The position numbers were made by a program, and so were the translations under genes. Source: Bacteroidales bacterium (lineage in GTDB: Bacteria > Bacteroidota > Bacteroidia > Bacteroidales > UBA932). Taken from it: a stretch of 43,055 bases of DNA. The stretch is from NCBI GenBank assembly GCA_016288775.1, contig JAEELG010000007.1, forward strand, positions 1 to 43,055. Direction: 5' to 3'. The notes below the pieces were generated by a model. It saw only the letters and a list, made by a program, of their open reading frames with translations. It made no database searches and was not told the origin of the DNA. Positions 33,006 to 41,182 of the stretch are shown one piece after another (within the stretch, counting starts at the first letter, position 1; every line of letters begins with the position of its first letter).

Positions 33006-33923
33006 CTATCGGCGTCCGTGCTTTTTCAGGTAGCTGATGAGGAACTCGGGACGGTCGGTCTGGATCATAGAAGTGCCGAGCGAGAGAATCTTGCCGTACA
33101 CCTCGTCGGGACCTGCGCCAGTGAAGGCGTTGTCGTCGTCGTAACCGCCGCAGAGCGAGCCCCAGAGGGTGTTTACCCAGAGCTTGGAGCCGGTTTCGAT
33201 GACCTTTGCGGCGCAGTCGGTAACTGTGGAGTCGAGCTCGGCGAAGCAGACCTCGTATGCCAGAGGCACCTCTCCGGACTCCATGTATTCGTCGAACAGG
33301 GCCTTGCCGGCGGGCTTCTGGATGTCGATGATCGGCATGTACATCATGTTGCGCTCATGCTCCGCCATCTTGGCGCGCACGTCGGCCGCGGGCCTCTTGC
33401 CCTTGATAAGCAGCTGCTCGGTCACGCCGAGGCTGTCGGAGAGCTTGAGCACCAGGTCGTAATACTCGTATCCCTGGTCAACGTTCACCACTATCCTGTC
33501 CTTGCAGGCGATGAGCGCCTCCTCGAGGGTGGTGACGTGGGTGCCCGGGATGCGGACCCCGTGCATCGACTTGCGTTCGAAGGTCATCAGGGAGTCGAGG
33601 GTGAAGTCGGACACCTTGCCCTTGCCGGTGGTGGTGCGGTCGATGGTCTTGTCGTGCATGAGCACCAGCACGCTGTCCTTGGTGAGCTTGAGGTCGAGCT
33701 CCATGATGTCCACGCCCATGCGGATCACGGATTCGATGGCGTCAACGGAGTTTTCCGGGAAGTTGCGCCAGTCGCCGCGGTGGGATATCACCACCACATA
33801 ATTGGACTTGGGATTCTCGATTTCGCGGATGATACGGGCCGCGTTAGTTTCCTTTTTTGCGGAAGTGCAGCCGATGCTGAGCACCGCCAGCGCCAGCAGT
33901 GAGACAATTTGCATTTTCTTCAT
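33006..33923 (-). CDS. Glycerophosphodiester phosphodiesterase-family lipoprotein
   Basis: A 305-aa protein. The signal IVSLLALAVLSIGC ends in a lipobox. The GDPD TIM barrel shows SHRGD (catalytic His), PENSVDAI and MELDLKLTKD (metal-binding Glu/Asp), then MHDKTIDRTT, where the second catalytic His is expected. These enzymes hydrolyse glycerophosphodiesters to glycerol 3-phosphate and alcohol. First gene of the GDPD-PCMD-DUF1460 operon. An inner ATG at 33914 would better fit the spacing to the -7 box. Confidence 0.92.
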   Translation of the reverse strand: MKKMQIVSLLALAVLSIGCTSAKKETNAARIIREIENPKSNYVVVISHRGDWRNFPENSVDAIESVIRMGVDIMELDLKLTKDSVLVLMHDKTIDRTTTGKGKVSDFTLDSLMTFERKSMHGVRIPGTHVTTLEEALIACKDRIVVNVDQGYEYYDLVLKLSDSLGVTEQLLIKGKRPAADVRAKMAEHERNMMYMPIIDIQKPAGKALFDEYMESGEVPLAYEVCFAELDSTVTDCAAKVIETGSKLWVNTLWGSLCGGYDDDNAFTGAGPDEVYGKILSLGTSMIQTDRPEFLISYLKKHGRR

Positions 33924-33929
33924 ATTGCA

Positions 33930-33937
33930 AATGTACT
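33930..33937 (-). promoter_or_regulatory. GDPD operon promoter, -7 box
   Basis: On the minus strand TACATTTG matches TAnnTTTG. It is 6 nt from the ATG at 33923 and 15 nt from that at 33914. Confidence 0.5.
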
Positions 33938-33956
33938 CAAATTCCTTGAAAAAACA

Positions 33957-36341
33957 CTACATGCGTGCTTTCTCGTCGGCGCCGGCACCGGTTCCGCGGT
34001 ATTTGCTCTTTGCGGCGTTGAAGTTGTAACGGACGGAGAACTTGATTCTCTGCGTATCCATGACGTTGGTCTGCTGGATGGTGTGGCTGCCGAAATCGGT
34101 GTCAAAGGAGTAATGGTTCATCCCGGCCAGGTCGTCGCCTTCAAGGCGAAGCACCAGGGAACCGTCTTTCAGGAGAGTCTTCTGCACGGCGGCGGTCAGG
34201 TTGAACACAGGATTGACAAGGCGCACGTTCTGCTCATAGCCGCTGGAATTGAAGGCTCCTCCCAGCTCGAACTGCCATCCCCCTTTCAGGGTGAGGGTGT
34301 TGAACAGCTGCGCGAAGAAGATAGGCTGGCCGTTGAAGCTCACAAGGCGCTTTCCGGAAGCCTCCCGCGGGTCGTCCATCGTGAGGGAGAGCCACTGGGA
34401 CAGGACTCCCACAGTATAGTTCAGCGTAAATGCGCCGAGGGAGGGAGTGGCATTCACAAAGGCTGTCATCCTACGGTAAGGCGTGTCGATGTTCACGGGC
34501 TTCACCAGCACCACGCCGTCATACACACCTTCTGCATGATAAGGAGAAGACCAGGTCATCATGGCGTCGTTCGTGCGGTTGTAGTCGACCGAAGCGGTGA
34601 TGAACTTCCACAGGGCCGTCAGGCTCACATCGTGCGTGACCTGCGGCTGGAGCATGGCATTGCCGCTCTGCCAGATATACCTGCTGTTGTAGCGGATTGC
34701 ACCGGAGAGGTTGGAATATTTTGGACGCTGGGTCTTGGCGCTGTAATTGAACAGCACCTGCACCGGCCCGAAGGCGTTCGCATACGAAAAAGTCGGGAAG
34801 AACCTGCCGTATTTGCGGGAAAGGTCGCTGGCCGGATTAAGCGCATCTTCGTAAGCATAACGGACATACTCGTAACGCACGCCGGCGCTGAACTGGCCCG
34901 CCTTGGGCAGATAGAATCCGTAGGTGGCGAAGGCTGCGTAATTGTCTTCCTTTACCTGCGCCGATGAAGCCGGAATGGAGATTCCGTCTATCCGGTATTC
35001 GTCGGAGCGGCGGGTGAACGATTCCTCCGTACCTGCCTGCAGCTGGCCCATCCAGATGGGATAGGACAGGACGGCCTTGGCAGCGTACATGCGTGCGCTG
35101 TTCCTGCTGGTGCTTCTTAGGGTGGCGTCCATGGCCATGGAACTGGTTTCCGTGGCGGTGGAGTTCATTGAATCGTCCGTACCGTAATAATCGAAGTTCA
35201 CGTCCACTCCCAGCTTCTCGCCGATGACACCGTTATAGTAGAGGTTGGCGCCCAGTCTGGTCTCCGGGACGGAACCCATCATGTCTTCCGAAACCGTGTT
35301 GAGCTCGTCGATAAGGGATCCGTCTTCATATACCTTTAAGCTGATCGTGCTCATGTCATGGTTCAACAAGGCTCTTCCAAACTCCACCTTGCCGCCCAGG
35401 AAATGGTTGTCGGCAATCTGCCAGTTGGCGCCAAGGTTACCGGAGAGCGAATTGCGGAAGAACGGTGCGTCGATGGTGCCTTTGTTCTCGAATACTGAAG
35501 TGACTCCGTTCTTGAGGGAATAGCTGGCCGTCTGGGAGTCGCTGAGCTGGCGCTGGCTTATGCCGGCATAATTCACGCCGCCGAAGATATCCACGCCGCC
35601 GGTGCGGTAGTTCATATTGAAAGCTCCGGTCTGGTCATTGCCCTTGGCCCAGCGGAGAGACTGGGCATCGGAGGCGTTCACGCTGAAGCCAAAGCCCTCG
35701 CCCTGGCGCCTCACCGTCTTGATGCGCACCACGCTGCGCACGGTGGCGTCGTACTGGGCGCCCGGGTTGGTGATGACCTCGATGCTCTGGATCTCGTTGC
35801 TCTGCAGGCGGTCGAGTTCGGTGGGGTCGGTGACCTTGCGTCCGTTGATGTAAACCAGCGGGGAGCCCTTTCCTATGACCTCCAGGCCGTTCTGGCTCTT
35901 GATCAGGCCAGGGGTCTTGGCCAGCACGTCGTTGGCGGAGCCGGCGTTTTCCAGCACGGAGCCGTGGACGTTGGTCTGCAGGCCCTCGCCTGTGAGCTTG
36001 GTCTTGGGCATAACGGCCTGCACGGCGGCAGCCTCGAGCAGGGACGTGTCTTCGACAAGTGTTATTATGATGCCGTCCACCGGCTTGAAATACTGCGTGC
36101 GGTAGCCCAGGATGGCGACCATCATTATGCCGTCGGTCTCGCTTGTCTTTATATTGAAGGTTCCGTCCTCTTCGGTGACGGTGCCGCAGACTACTGTGGA
36201 GTCGGCCCTGGAAAGCACAGCCACGTTGGCGTATGCCACGGGCTCGCCCTTCTCGTCCACTACCTTTCCTTTCCAGTCGCCTTTCGCGGCGGCGCTGAGA
36301 GCTGCAAGAAGCAGCATCGTTGCAACAACTAATCTTTTCAT
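33957..36341 (-). CDS. Outer-membrane beta-barrel protein (TonB-receptor-like, CarboxypepD_reg + plug + barrel)
   Basis: A 794-aa protein. Signal peptide MKRLVVATMLLLAALSAAA; CarboxypepD_reg-like domain at about 22-100 (WKGKVVDEKGEPVAYANVAV); plug-like region at 120-215 (VLAKTPGLIKSQNGLEVIGK, broken VLAKTPGLI / EVIGKGSPLVYINGRKV, then IEVITNPGAQYDATVRSVV); then a long barrel rich in alternating aromatic strands. It matches the outer membrane beta-barrel family (OMP_b-brl_3) rather than SusC. No SusD partner or TonB box is visible. Ligand unknown. It runs to 20 nt before the GDPD -7 box. Confidence 0.9.
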   Translation of the reverse strand: MKRLVVATMLLLAALSAAAKGDWKGKVVDEKGEPVAYANVAVLSRADSTVVCGTVTEEDGTFNIKTSETDGIMMVAILGYRTQYFKPVDGIIITLVEDTSLLEAAAVQAVMPKTKLTGEGLQTNVHGSVLENAGSANDVLAKTPGLIKSQNGLEVIGKGSPLVYINGRKVTDPTELDRLQSNEIQSIEVITNPGAQYDATVRSVVRIKTVRRQGEGFGFSVNASDAQSLRWAKGNDQTGAFNMNYRTGGVDIFGGVNYAGISQRQLSDSQTASYSLKNGVTSVFENKGTIDAPFFRNSLSGNLGANWQIADNHFLGGKVEFGRALLNHDMSTISLKVYEDGSLIDELNTVSEDMMGSVPETRLGANLYYNGVIGEKLGVDVNFDYYGTDDSMNSTATETSSMAMDATLRSTSRNSARMYAAKAVLSYPIWMGQLQAGTEESFTRRSDEYRIDGISIPASSAQVKEDNYAAFATYGFYLPKAGQFSAGVRYEYVRYAYEDALNPASDLSRKYGRFFPTFSYANAFGPVQVLFNYSAKTQRPKYSNLSGAIRYNSRYIWQSGNAMLQPQVTHDVSLTALWKFITASVDYNRTNDAMMTWSSPYHAEGVYDGVVLVKPVNIDTPYRRMTAFVNATPSLGAFTLNYTVGVLSQWLSLTMDDPREASGKRLVSFNGQPIFFAQLFNTLTLKGGWQFELGGAFNSSGYEQNVRLVNPVFNLTAAVQKTLLKDGSLVLRLEGDDLAGMNHYSFDTDFGSHTIQQTNVMDTQRIKFSVRYNFNAAKSKYRGTGAGADEKARM

Positions 36342-36405
36342 CTTCTTTCAATCCGCGTTTGGAGCGGTTCCATATATTAGACGGGATACCCCGCCAAAAG
36401 GTTGG

Positions 36406-36413
36406 CAAAATTA
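36406..36413 (-). promoter_or_regulatory. Beta-barrel gene promoter, -7 box
   Basis: On the minus strand TAATTTTG matches TAnnTTTG, with a leader of about 60 nt before the ATG at 36341. Confidence 0.5.
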
Positions 36414-36440
36414 GCAAACTGTTGTAATATTTGTTCCGAT

Positions 36441-36545
36441 ATGAAACGGTTTTTATTGTTGCCCGCCCTTGTGGCAATTGCTGCCCGCGGCCCCAAATGG
36501 TCGGGACGCATCTGCGACGCCCGCACGGAGCGCTGCGGCAAATAG
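36441..36545 (+). CDS. Small exported-peptide candidate
   Basis: 34 codons: MKRFLLLPALVAIAA is a good signal-peptide start, followed by RGPKWSGRICDARTERCGK with two Cys. The stop TAG at 36543-36545 lies 2 nt from the stop of the converging CotH gene, the tight packing seen at other convergent pairs here. It may be a real microprotein or the 5' remnant of a lost exported protein. I recognise no family. Confidence 0.35.
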   Translation: MKRFLLLPALVAIAARGPKWSGRICDARTERCGK

Positions 36546-36547
36546 GG

Positions 36548-37801
36548 TTACAGATTGGTTTTCAGCATTTCCAGCCTGCGGAGGTAGATTTCGCGGAGGC
36601 GGTCCGCCGCGTCGTCGAAGCTGAGGCTTTCATCGCCGTTGAACAGGAGCCCGAAGTTCAGCCAGCGGTCGGTGGCTGGATTCCACATGGTGAAATTGAG
36701 ATCCGCCGATGCCTTGAGCATACGGTGGCACTCGTCGATGTAGTCCGCCACCTCAAGCAGCTGCGGCAGGAGTTCCAGAAAACGCTCACGCACCCTGTCG
36801 GCGAACGCCGGATCCTGAAACAAGCGGGAATACCAGACGGCGTACCTGTTCACGAAACCCGTCCATTCCTGGACCGAAGTGCCGAAGCTCCGCAGGGCGA
36901 TGTCGAAGTCCCAGATGGGGCCGGCAACCAGCTTGCCGCCGGCATCCTTATGATAAAATACGCTGCAGGGATTGGCGAGCTCGGGGTTCCCCATTATCTC
37001 GAATACCAGCCAGTAGTCTATGAACGAGTCCACGTCGATCCAGGCGGCATAGCCCTTGGCCGGATCCGCAAAGTCTTCCGAATAAATGGCTTCCGCCGTA
37101 TCTGAAACGAATTTCTTGATGTACTCTTCCTGATCCTTAGTCAGGTCGTCCGGCGACGGATACTTGACGGCAAAGGGAATTCCCGTGACCAGGCGGGAAA
37201 TGCCGTGACGGTCTATCCACTGCACCTTGTTGTCGTAGCGGAAGTCCGACTCCAGCAGATAGCCGCCCTCGCGGGAAACGTCAACCCTGGCCCCGCCCGC
37301 CTCCACCTTCTCGACAAGCAGGTAGCAGCCATCATGGCGCCCGTTCATCACCAGCTCCACCGGCACGCAGCGCGGCGTCCAGGCAAGCGAAGTGAGCGAC
37401 GACACCTTCATCGCCACGAGGTTGCGCATAAGTGTGCGGTCGGGATAATTGGCAAGCAGGATCCAGTGCCTTCCGGCAGGCATTCCCAACACTGGCAGGC
37501 TCTCTTGCAAGTCGAGGCGGTAGGGCTTTTTGGGCCATGCCCAGGTTGTGTTGCCGCGGCCGCGAACGGTGCAGCCGACCGCCTCCAGTCCGTCATATCC
37601 GCCCGCGCCCCTCACGGTCACAACGGCCGGATAATTGATCGCCTTGGACTCGACTGCCCGCCCCCCTTCGGTATCGATGACAATCACCGGCAGGCCGGTA
37701 TCGGGCACGTTTCCCAAGAGGTCCGGATTCACGTCGCCCGTCCGGCACGCGACGGCAAGCAGGCATAAGGCAAACAGGGCTGGAATCCTTCTGGCAGGCA
37801 T
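36548..37801 (-). CDS. CotH-kinase-family lipoprotein
   Basis: A 417-aa exported protein with lipobox (ALFALCLLAVAC). The CotH domain is evident: VRGRGNTTWAWPKKPYRLDL, the nucleotide-binding WILLANYPDRTLMRNLVA, DGCYLLVEKVE and GPIWDFDIALRSFG (the catalytic DxD-like Asp pair in WDFD). CotH proteins are atypical protein kinases phosphorylating secreted proteins in spore formers; in Bacteroidota the substrate is unknown. It abuts the preceding lysozyme-like gene with no gap, so the two are one operon. Confidence 0.9.
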   Translation of the reverse strand: MPARRIPALFALCLLAVACRTGDVNPDLLGNVPDTGLPVIVIDTEGGRAVESKAINYPAVVTVRGAGGYDGLEAVGCTVRGRGNTTWAWPKKPYRLDLQESLPVLGMPAGRHWILLANYPDRTLMRNLVAMKVSSLTSLAWTPRCVPVELVMNGRHDGCYLLVEKVEAGGARVDVSREGGYLLESDFRYDNKVQWIDRHGISRLVTGIPFAVKYPSPDDLTKDQEEYIKKFVSDTAEAIYSEDFADPAKGYAAWIDVDSFIDYWLVFEIMGNPELANPCSVFYHKDAGGKLVAGPIWDFDIALRSFGTSVQEWTGFVNRYAVWYSRLFQDPAFADRVRERFLELLPQLLEVADYIDECHRMLKASADLNFTMWNPATDRWLNFGLLFNGDESLSFDDAADRLREIYLRRLEMLKTNL

Positions 37802-38416
37802 CTATTCAGCGATGGATTTATAGTGCTCCCAGGCGCGGTTGGCATAAGACGCGCCGGCGTGCTTGCGGAGCTTGCCGACGTCGCCGCACCCGGCTGCGGT
37901 CCATGCGCATCCGCGGTTGTAGGCGGTGGCGGACAGGCGCACCTGGTCTTCGACAGGTAGGTCCTGCAGATTATAGCAGTGATAAAGCAGGCGCAGGAAA
38001 ACACCCAGATAAAGCACCTGCCATTCGTAAGAGTTCATGCGTCCGATCCGCTTGCCTCTTGAGTAGGCGCTGTCGGCAATGTCGAAGGAAAGATCGTATT
38101 CATCGGCGAGTCCGCTGTGCATCCAGGCCTTTTCCAGCGCCTCCACGAACGAAGGTCTCATCTGGAATATGCCGATGGAATAATCAGGTTCCTTTTCGCC
38201 GATGAAATAGAATCCGAAGTCCACCGCCGTTTCCGCAAAGTCGCGCACGACGCTGTACCTCAGCATCTCGGGCCAGACCACTGATTCGGCAATTGCCGGA
38301 TCGACCCCGAAAACGCGCCAGGTCTGCCGCCACTCCTCCCTGACCACGTCGGGCAGGGCGGTTTCGTGCGGCAATGCGGCCGCAACCATCACAATGGCAA
38401 GCAGTATACTCTTCAC
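37802..38416 (-). CDS. Lysozyme/transglycosylase-like exported protein
   Basis: A 204-aa protein with a signal peptide (MKSILLAIVMVAAALPHETA) and no lipobox. YSIGIFQMRPSF (about 79-90) resembles the GLMQIMP motif, and SATAYNRGC the AAYNAG motif of SLT-type lytic transglycosylases, with Glu residues upstream (FAETAVDFG, GEKEPDY) as possible catalytic acid. Overall similarity is weak, so this is a fold suggestion, not a function call. Located directly ahead of the CotH gene. Confidence 0.6.
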   Translation of the reverse strand: MKSILLAIVMVAAALPHETALPDVVREEWRQTWRVFGVDPAIAESVVWPEMLRYSVVRDFAETAVDFGFYFIGEKEPDYSIGIFQMRPSFVEALEKAWMHSGLADEYDLSFDIADSAYSRGKRIGRMNSYEWQVLYLGVFLRLLYHCYNLQDLPVEDQVRLSATAYNRGCAWTAAGCGDVGKLRKHAGASYANRAWEHYKSIAE

Positions 38417-38420
38417 ACGC

Positions 38421-38428
38421 CAAATATA
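38421..38428 (-). promoter_or_regulatory. Lysozyme-like/CotH operon promoter, -7 box
   Basis: On the minus strand TATATTTG matches TAnnTTTG and ends only 4 nt before the ATG at 38416. The transcript should begin at or next to the start codon. Confidence 0.5.
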
Positions 38429-38460
38429 CGCTTTTCCAAGGAAATGTCGTTTGTTTTGCG

Positions 38461-38468
38461 TAAGTTTG
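38461..38468 (+). promoter_or_regulatory. PfkB kinase gene promoter, -7 box
   Basis: TAAGTTTG matches TAnnTTTG. Adjacent ATGs at 38470 and 38473 follow after 1 and 4 nt, so the mRNA is probably leaderless or nearly so. Confidence 0.5.
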
Positions 38469-38469
38469 C

Positions 38470-39489
38470 ATGATGGAAAAAATTGTCACTTTCGGAGAGG
38501 TTCTCCAGCGGTGGTCCCCGCCGGGGGCATGGCGGATAGGCCAGCAGGATATGTGGGAAGGGCAGTTCGGAGGTTCCGAGGCCAACGTGGCGGTAGCCCT
38601 CTCCCTTCTGGGCAACGACGTGGAATACGTTTCCCGCATTCCGCAGAACGTGGTGGGCGACGCCTGCCTGCGCAAGCTGAAATATTACGGAATAGACGTC
38701 TCCGACGTGGTCCGCGGCGGCGGCAGGCTGGGCACGTACTACTTCGAAAAGGCCGCCGACCTGCGGCGCTCGCTCGTGGTTTACGACCGTGAGGGATCGT
38801 CGTTCTGGTCCACCACCCCCGGAATGTTCCCCTGGGCCGAGATTTTCGGCCGCACCGGCGTTTTCCATTGCTCCGGCATCACCTGCGCCGTGTCGCAGTC
38901 TGCCGCCGACGCCACTTTTGAGGCTGTCCGCACGGCCCGCGACATGGGCCTCAGGGTCACCTGCGACATCTATTACCGCCGCTTTCTCTGGAAATACCCC
39001 GGAGCCGACGCCCACAAGACCCTCAACGCCCTCATGCAGTACAGCGACTACATCTTCGGCGACCAGGACGAGTGGGAAGTTGCGACCGGCGTACCCAAGA
39101 TTCCCGAAGACAAGATGATGTCCGACACCGTGCTCGACATGGAGGCCTACGGCCGCTATTTCGACGAGATGCACCGCCAGTTCCCGAACTGCGGGGAGAT
39201 GATGCTCGGCCTGCGCAACCAGCTCACCACCAACCATCATACCCTCTCCGCCCTGCTGTGGTACAAGGGCACCATCTACCGCACCGTCATCTTCGACATC
39301 ACCGACATAGTGGATTCCGTGGGCGTGGGCGACGCCTTCGTATCCGCCTACATCCACGCCTCCGGGAAGTGGCCCGGCAACCCCCAGCGCTGTCTCGACT
39401 TCTCCGTCACGGCCGCCATGCTCAAGAACTCCATCGTAGGAGACTTCAACCTGGTGACCGAAGAGGAGATTATCGCCCAGATGCCTTAG
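38470..39489 (+). CDS. PfkB-family sugar kinase, 2-dehydro-3-deoxygluconokinase-like
   Basis: A 339-aa (338 from the second ATG) ribokinase-fold kinase. GEVLQRWSPPG and FGGSEANVAVALSLLG at the N-terminus, CDIYYRRFLW in the middle, and the C-terminal DSVGVGDAFVSAYI with the catalytic Asp. The wording GEVLxRxxPPG is common in KdgK-type proteins that phosphorylate 2-keto-3-deoxygluconate. Its stop lies one base from the stop of the converging amidohydrolase gene. Substrate assignment is tentative. Confidence 0.85.
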   Translation: MMEKIVTFGEVLQRWSPPGAWRIGQQDMWEGQFGGSEANVAVALSLLGNDVEYVSRIPQNVVGDACLRKLKYYGIDVSDVVRGGGRLGTYYFEKAADLRRSLVVYDREGSSFWSTTPGMFPWAEIFGRTGVFHCSGITCAVSQSAADATFEAVRTARDMGLRVTCDIYYRRFLWKYPGADAHKTLNALMQYSDYIFGDQDEWEVATGVPKIPEDKMMSDTVLDMEAYGRYFDEMHRQFPNCGEMMLGLRNQLTTNHHTLSALLWYKGTIYRTVIFDITDIVDSVGVGDAFVSAYIHASGKWPGNPQRCLDFSVTAAMLKNSIVGDFNLVTEEEIIAQMP

Positions 39490-39490
39490 G

Positions 39491-41104
39491 CTAGCGGGTC
39501 AGGATACTGCCGGCGAGCGCTCCGGTATGGGTTCCGTTACAGATAGCGGCGACGCCGTTTACAAAGACATGCAGAATGCCTGAAGGGAAGGTGTGCGGCT
39601 TTGCGTACGTGGCCTTGTCGGCGACGGTCGCGGGGTCGAAGACCACAATATCCGCCCAGTAGCCGGGTTTGAGCAGGCCCCTTTCCTTGAAACCGGCGCG
39701 TGAAGCCGGCAGTGCGGTGCATTTGTAAATCGCTGTGGAGAGGTCCAGAAGCTTCTTTTCGCGCACGAACTGCTCCAGGAAGCGGGGGAAGGTGCCGTAT
39801 GAGCGGGGGTGCGGAAGCGTCTGTCCCAGAACACCTTCCGGCGAATAGACCGAGCCGTCGGAGGCCGGCATGCCCAGGCTGTGGGCATATATCTTGAGGA
39901 GGTTTTCCTCCTTCATCGCGAAGGTGGCCTGGTTGACCTCCAGCTTCTCCGAGATAAGCAGATAGCGTATCATTTCCCACTCGTCCATGCCGGATATCCT
40001 GCAGCATTCGGCCAGGTTCTTTCCGGCGTAAACGGCGTTGGCGGGGTCGCTGCAGCCGGCCACCACCACCTGCTGGGGGCCGCCGAAGCGCTCCAGGCGG
40101 CCGTAGACATAGCGCTTGATCTTCTCGCAGGCGGCGGGGTCGTTCAGGCGGGCGTAGATGTCGTCGTCGGTGCCATCGCGCAGTTCGATGGGAATGAAGC
40201 TGGTGAATCCGGTGGAGAACGCCGTGTACGGATAGCGGTCGAAGGCTATGTCGATGCCTTCCGCGCGTGCGGCGTCGATCTTGCCAAGCATGCGGTCGAT
40301 CTTGTCGAAGTTGGCCGGATTCTGGGCCTTGAGATGGGAGATTTCCAGACGGGCGCCGGACTGGCGGGCGGCTTCGATCGCCTCGTCAATGGCCTCCAGA
40401 ACATGGTCGTCCTCGTTGCGCATGTGGATGGCGTAGAGGGCGTCGTGCTTTGCCACCACCTTGTTCAGGGCTACCATCTCGCGGGTGTCGCAGTAGCAGC
40501 CGGGGGCGTATTCGAGGCCATACGACAGGCCCGTGGCGCCCTCCGACAGCTGTTTGTCGAGCAGCTCGCACATCTGCTCCAGCTGCAGGTCGGTCGCCTT
40601 CACATTATATGGGCCCACCACAGCTTCGCGTATGTCGCCATGCCCGACGAGGGATGCGTAGTTAATGCCTATCTTGTTGTCGGACAAGCGCTTGTAAAAG
40701 GCTTCCGCGTCCGGATACGTTTTGCCGGGGAACGGCGAGCCGCCGCAGTTGCCGCCCACTTCGGCCGTGATGCCCTGGAATATGCGGCTGTCGCCTTTGG
40801 GCGCGTCGAGGAGGTTGGTGTCGGTATGGCTGTGGATATCGATGAATCCGGGAGAAACCGCCATTCCCTTGGCGTCAAGGATGGTTTTGGCACTGTCGCC
40901 CAGGTCCTGCCCTATCGCGGCGATGCGGCCGTTGCGTATGGCGATGTCGCCGGTTATAGGCTCTCCGCCGTCGCCGGCATAGATGACGCCGTTCCTGATT
41001 ATCGTATCGAACCTGTTATGTACTCTGCAGCTGCCGCCCAGTCCCATGAAGCCAAGCGCCGCCGCCCCGATGGCCGAGGTCTTGAGAAAATCCCGTCTGT
41101 CCAT
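39491..41104 (-). CDS. N-acyl-D-amino-acid deacylase (D-aminoacylase)-family amidohydrolase, exported
   Basis: A 537-aa protein. The N-terminus MDRRDFLKTSAIGAAALG has a twin-arginine motif, followed by GLGGSC that looks like a lipobox, so it may be a Tat-exported lipoprotein. The amidohydrolase core shows PGFIDIHSHTD (metal-binding HxH, about residues 88-98), a Cys in GGNCGGSPFP (bridging Cys of D-aminoacylases), AIHMRNEDD, LEISHLKAQ, and the C-terminal LLKPGYWADIVVFDP. D-aminoacylases deacylate N-acyl-D-amino acids; a role on cell-wall D-amino acids is plausible but unproven. Confidence 0.9.
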   Translation of the reverse strand: MDRRDFLKTSAIGAAALGFMGLGGSCRVHNRFDTIIRNGVIYAGDGGEPITGDIAIRNGRIAAIGQDLGDSAKTILDAKGMAVSPGFIDIHSHTDTNLLDAPKGDSRIFQGITAEVGGNCGGSPFPGKTYPDAEAFYKRLSDNKIGINYASLVGHGDIREAVVGPYNVKATDLQLEQMCELLDKQLSEGATGLSYGLEYAPGCYCDTREMVALNKVVAKHDALYAIHMRNEDDHVLEAIDEAIEAARQSGARLEISHLKAQNPANFDKIDRMLGKIDAARAEGIDIAFDRYPYTAFSTGFTSFIPIELRDGTDDDIYARLNDPAACEKIKRYVYGRLERFGGPQQVVVAGCSDPANAVYAGKNLAECCRISGMDEWEMIRYLLISEKLEVNQATFAMKEENLLKIYAHSLGMPASDGSVYSPEGVLGQTLPHPRSYGTFPRFLEQFVREKKLLDLSTAIYKCTALPASRAGFKERGLLKPGYWADIVVFDPATVADKATYAKPHTFPSGILHVFVNGVAAICNGTHTGALAGSILTR

Positions 41105-41120
41105 AATTCTTTGCGTTTGT

Positions 41121-41128
41121 CAAAGATA
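41121..41128 (-). promoter_or_regulatory. D-aminoacylase gene promoter, -7 box
   Basis: On the minus strand TATCTTTG matches TAnnTTTG and lies 16 nt from the ATG at 41104. Confidence 0.55.
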
Positions 41129-41155
41129 GTAATTATTGTCTTTCGAAAAATGTAT

Positions 41156-41163
41156 TATCTTTA
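41156..41163 (+). promoter_or_regulatory. 7-TM protein gene promoter, -7 box
   Basis: TATCTTTA is one base off TAnnTTTG, with a TTG 17 nt upstream (41136-41138). It divides a 78-nt spacer with the divergent D-aminoacylase promoter. Confidence 0.4.
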
Positions 41164-41182
41164 CAAGTTGAGTTAATTATTG

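Noticed and set aside
33110..33120. A GACCTGCGCC decamer inside the GDPD gene
   Set aside because: It encodes GAGP in a conserved reading frame and has no phased neighbours; chance in high-GC DNA.
32430..33902. 490-codon plus-strand open frame opposite the GDPD and PCMD genes
   Set aside because: It spans two well-supported genes on the minus strand and has the Val/His/Gly shadow composition.
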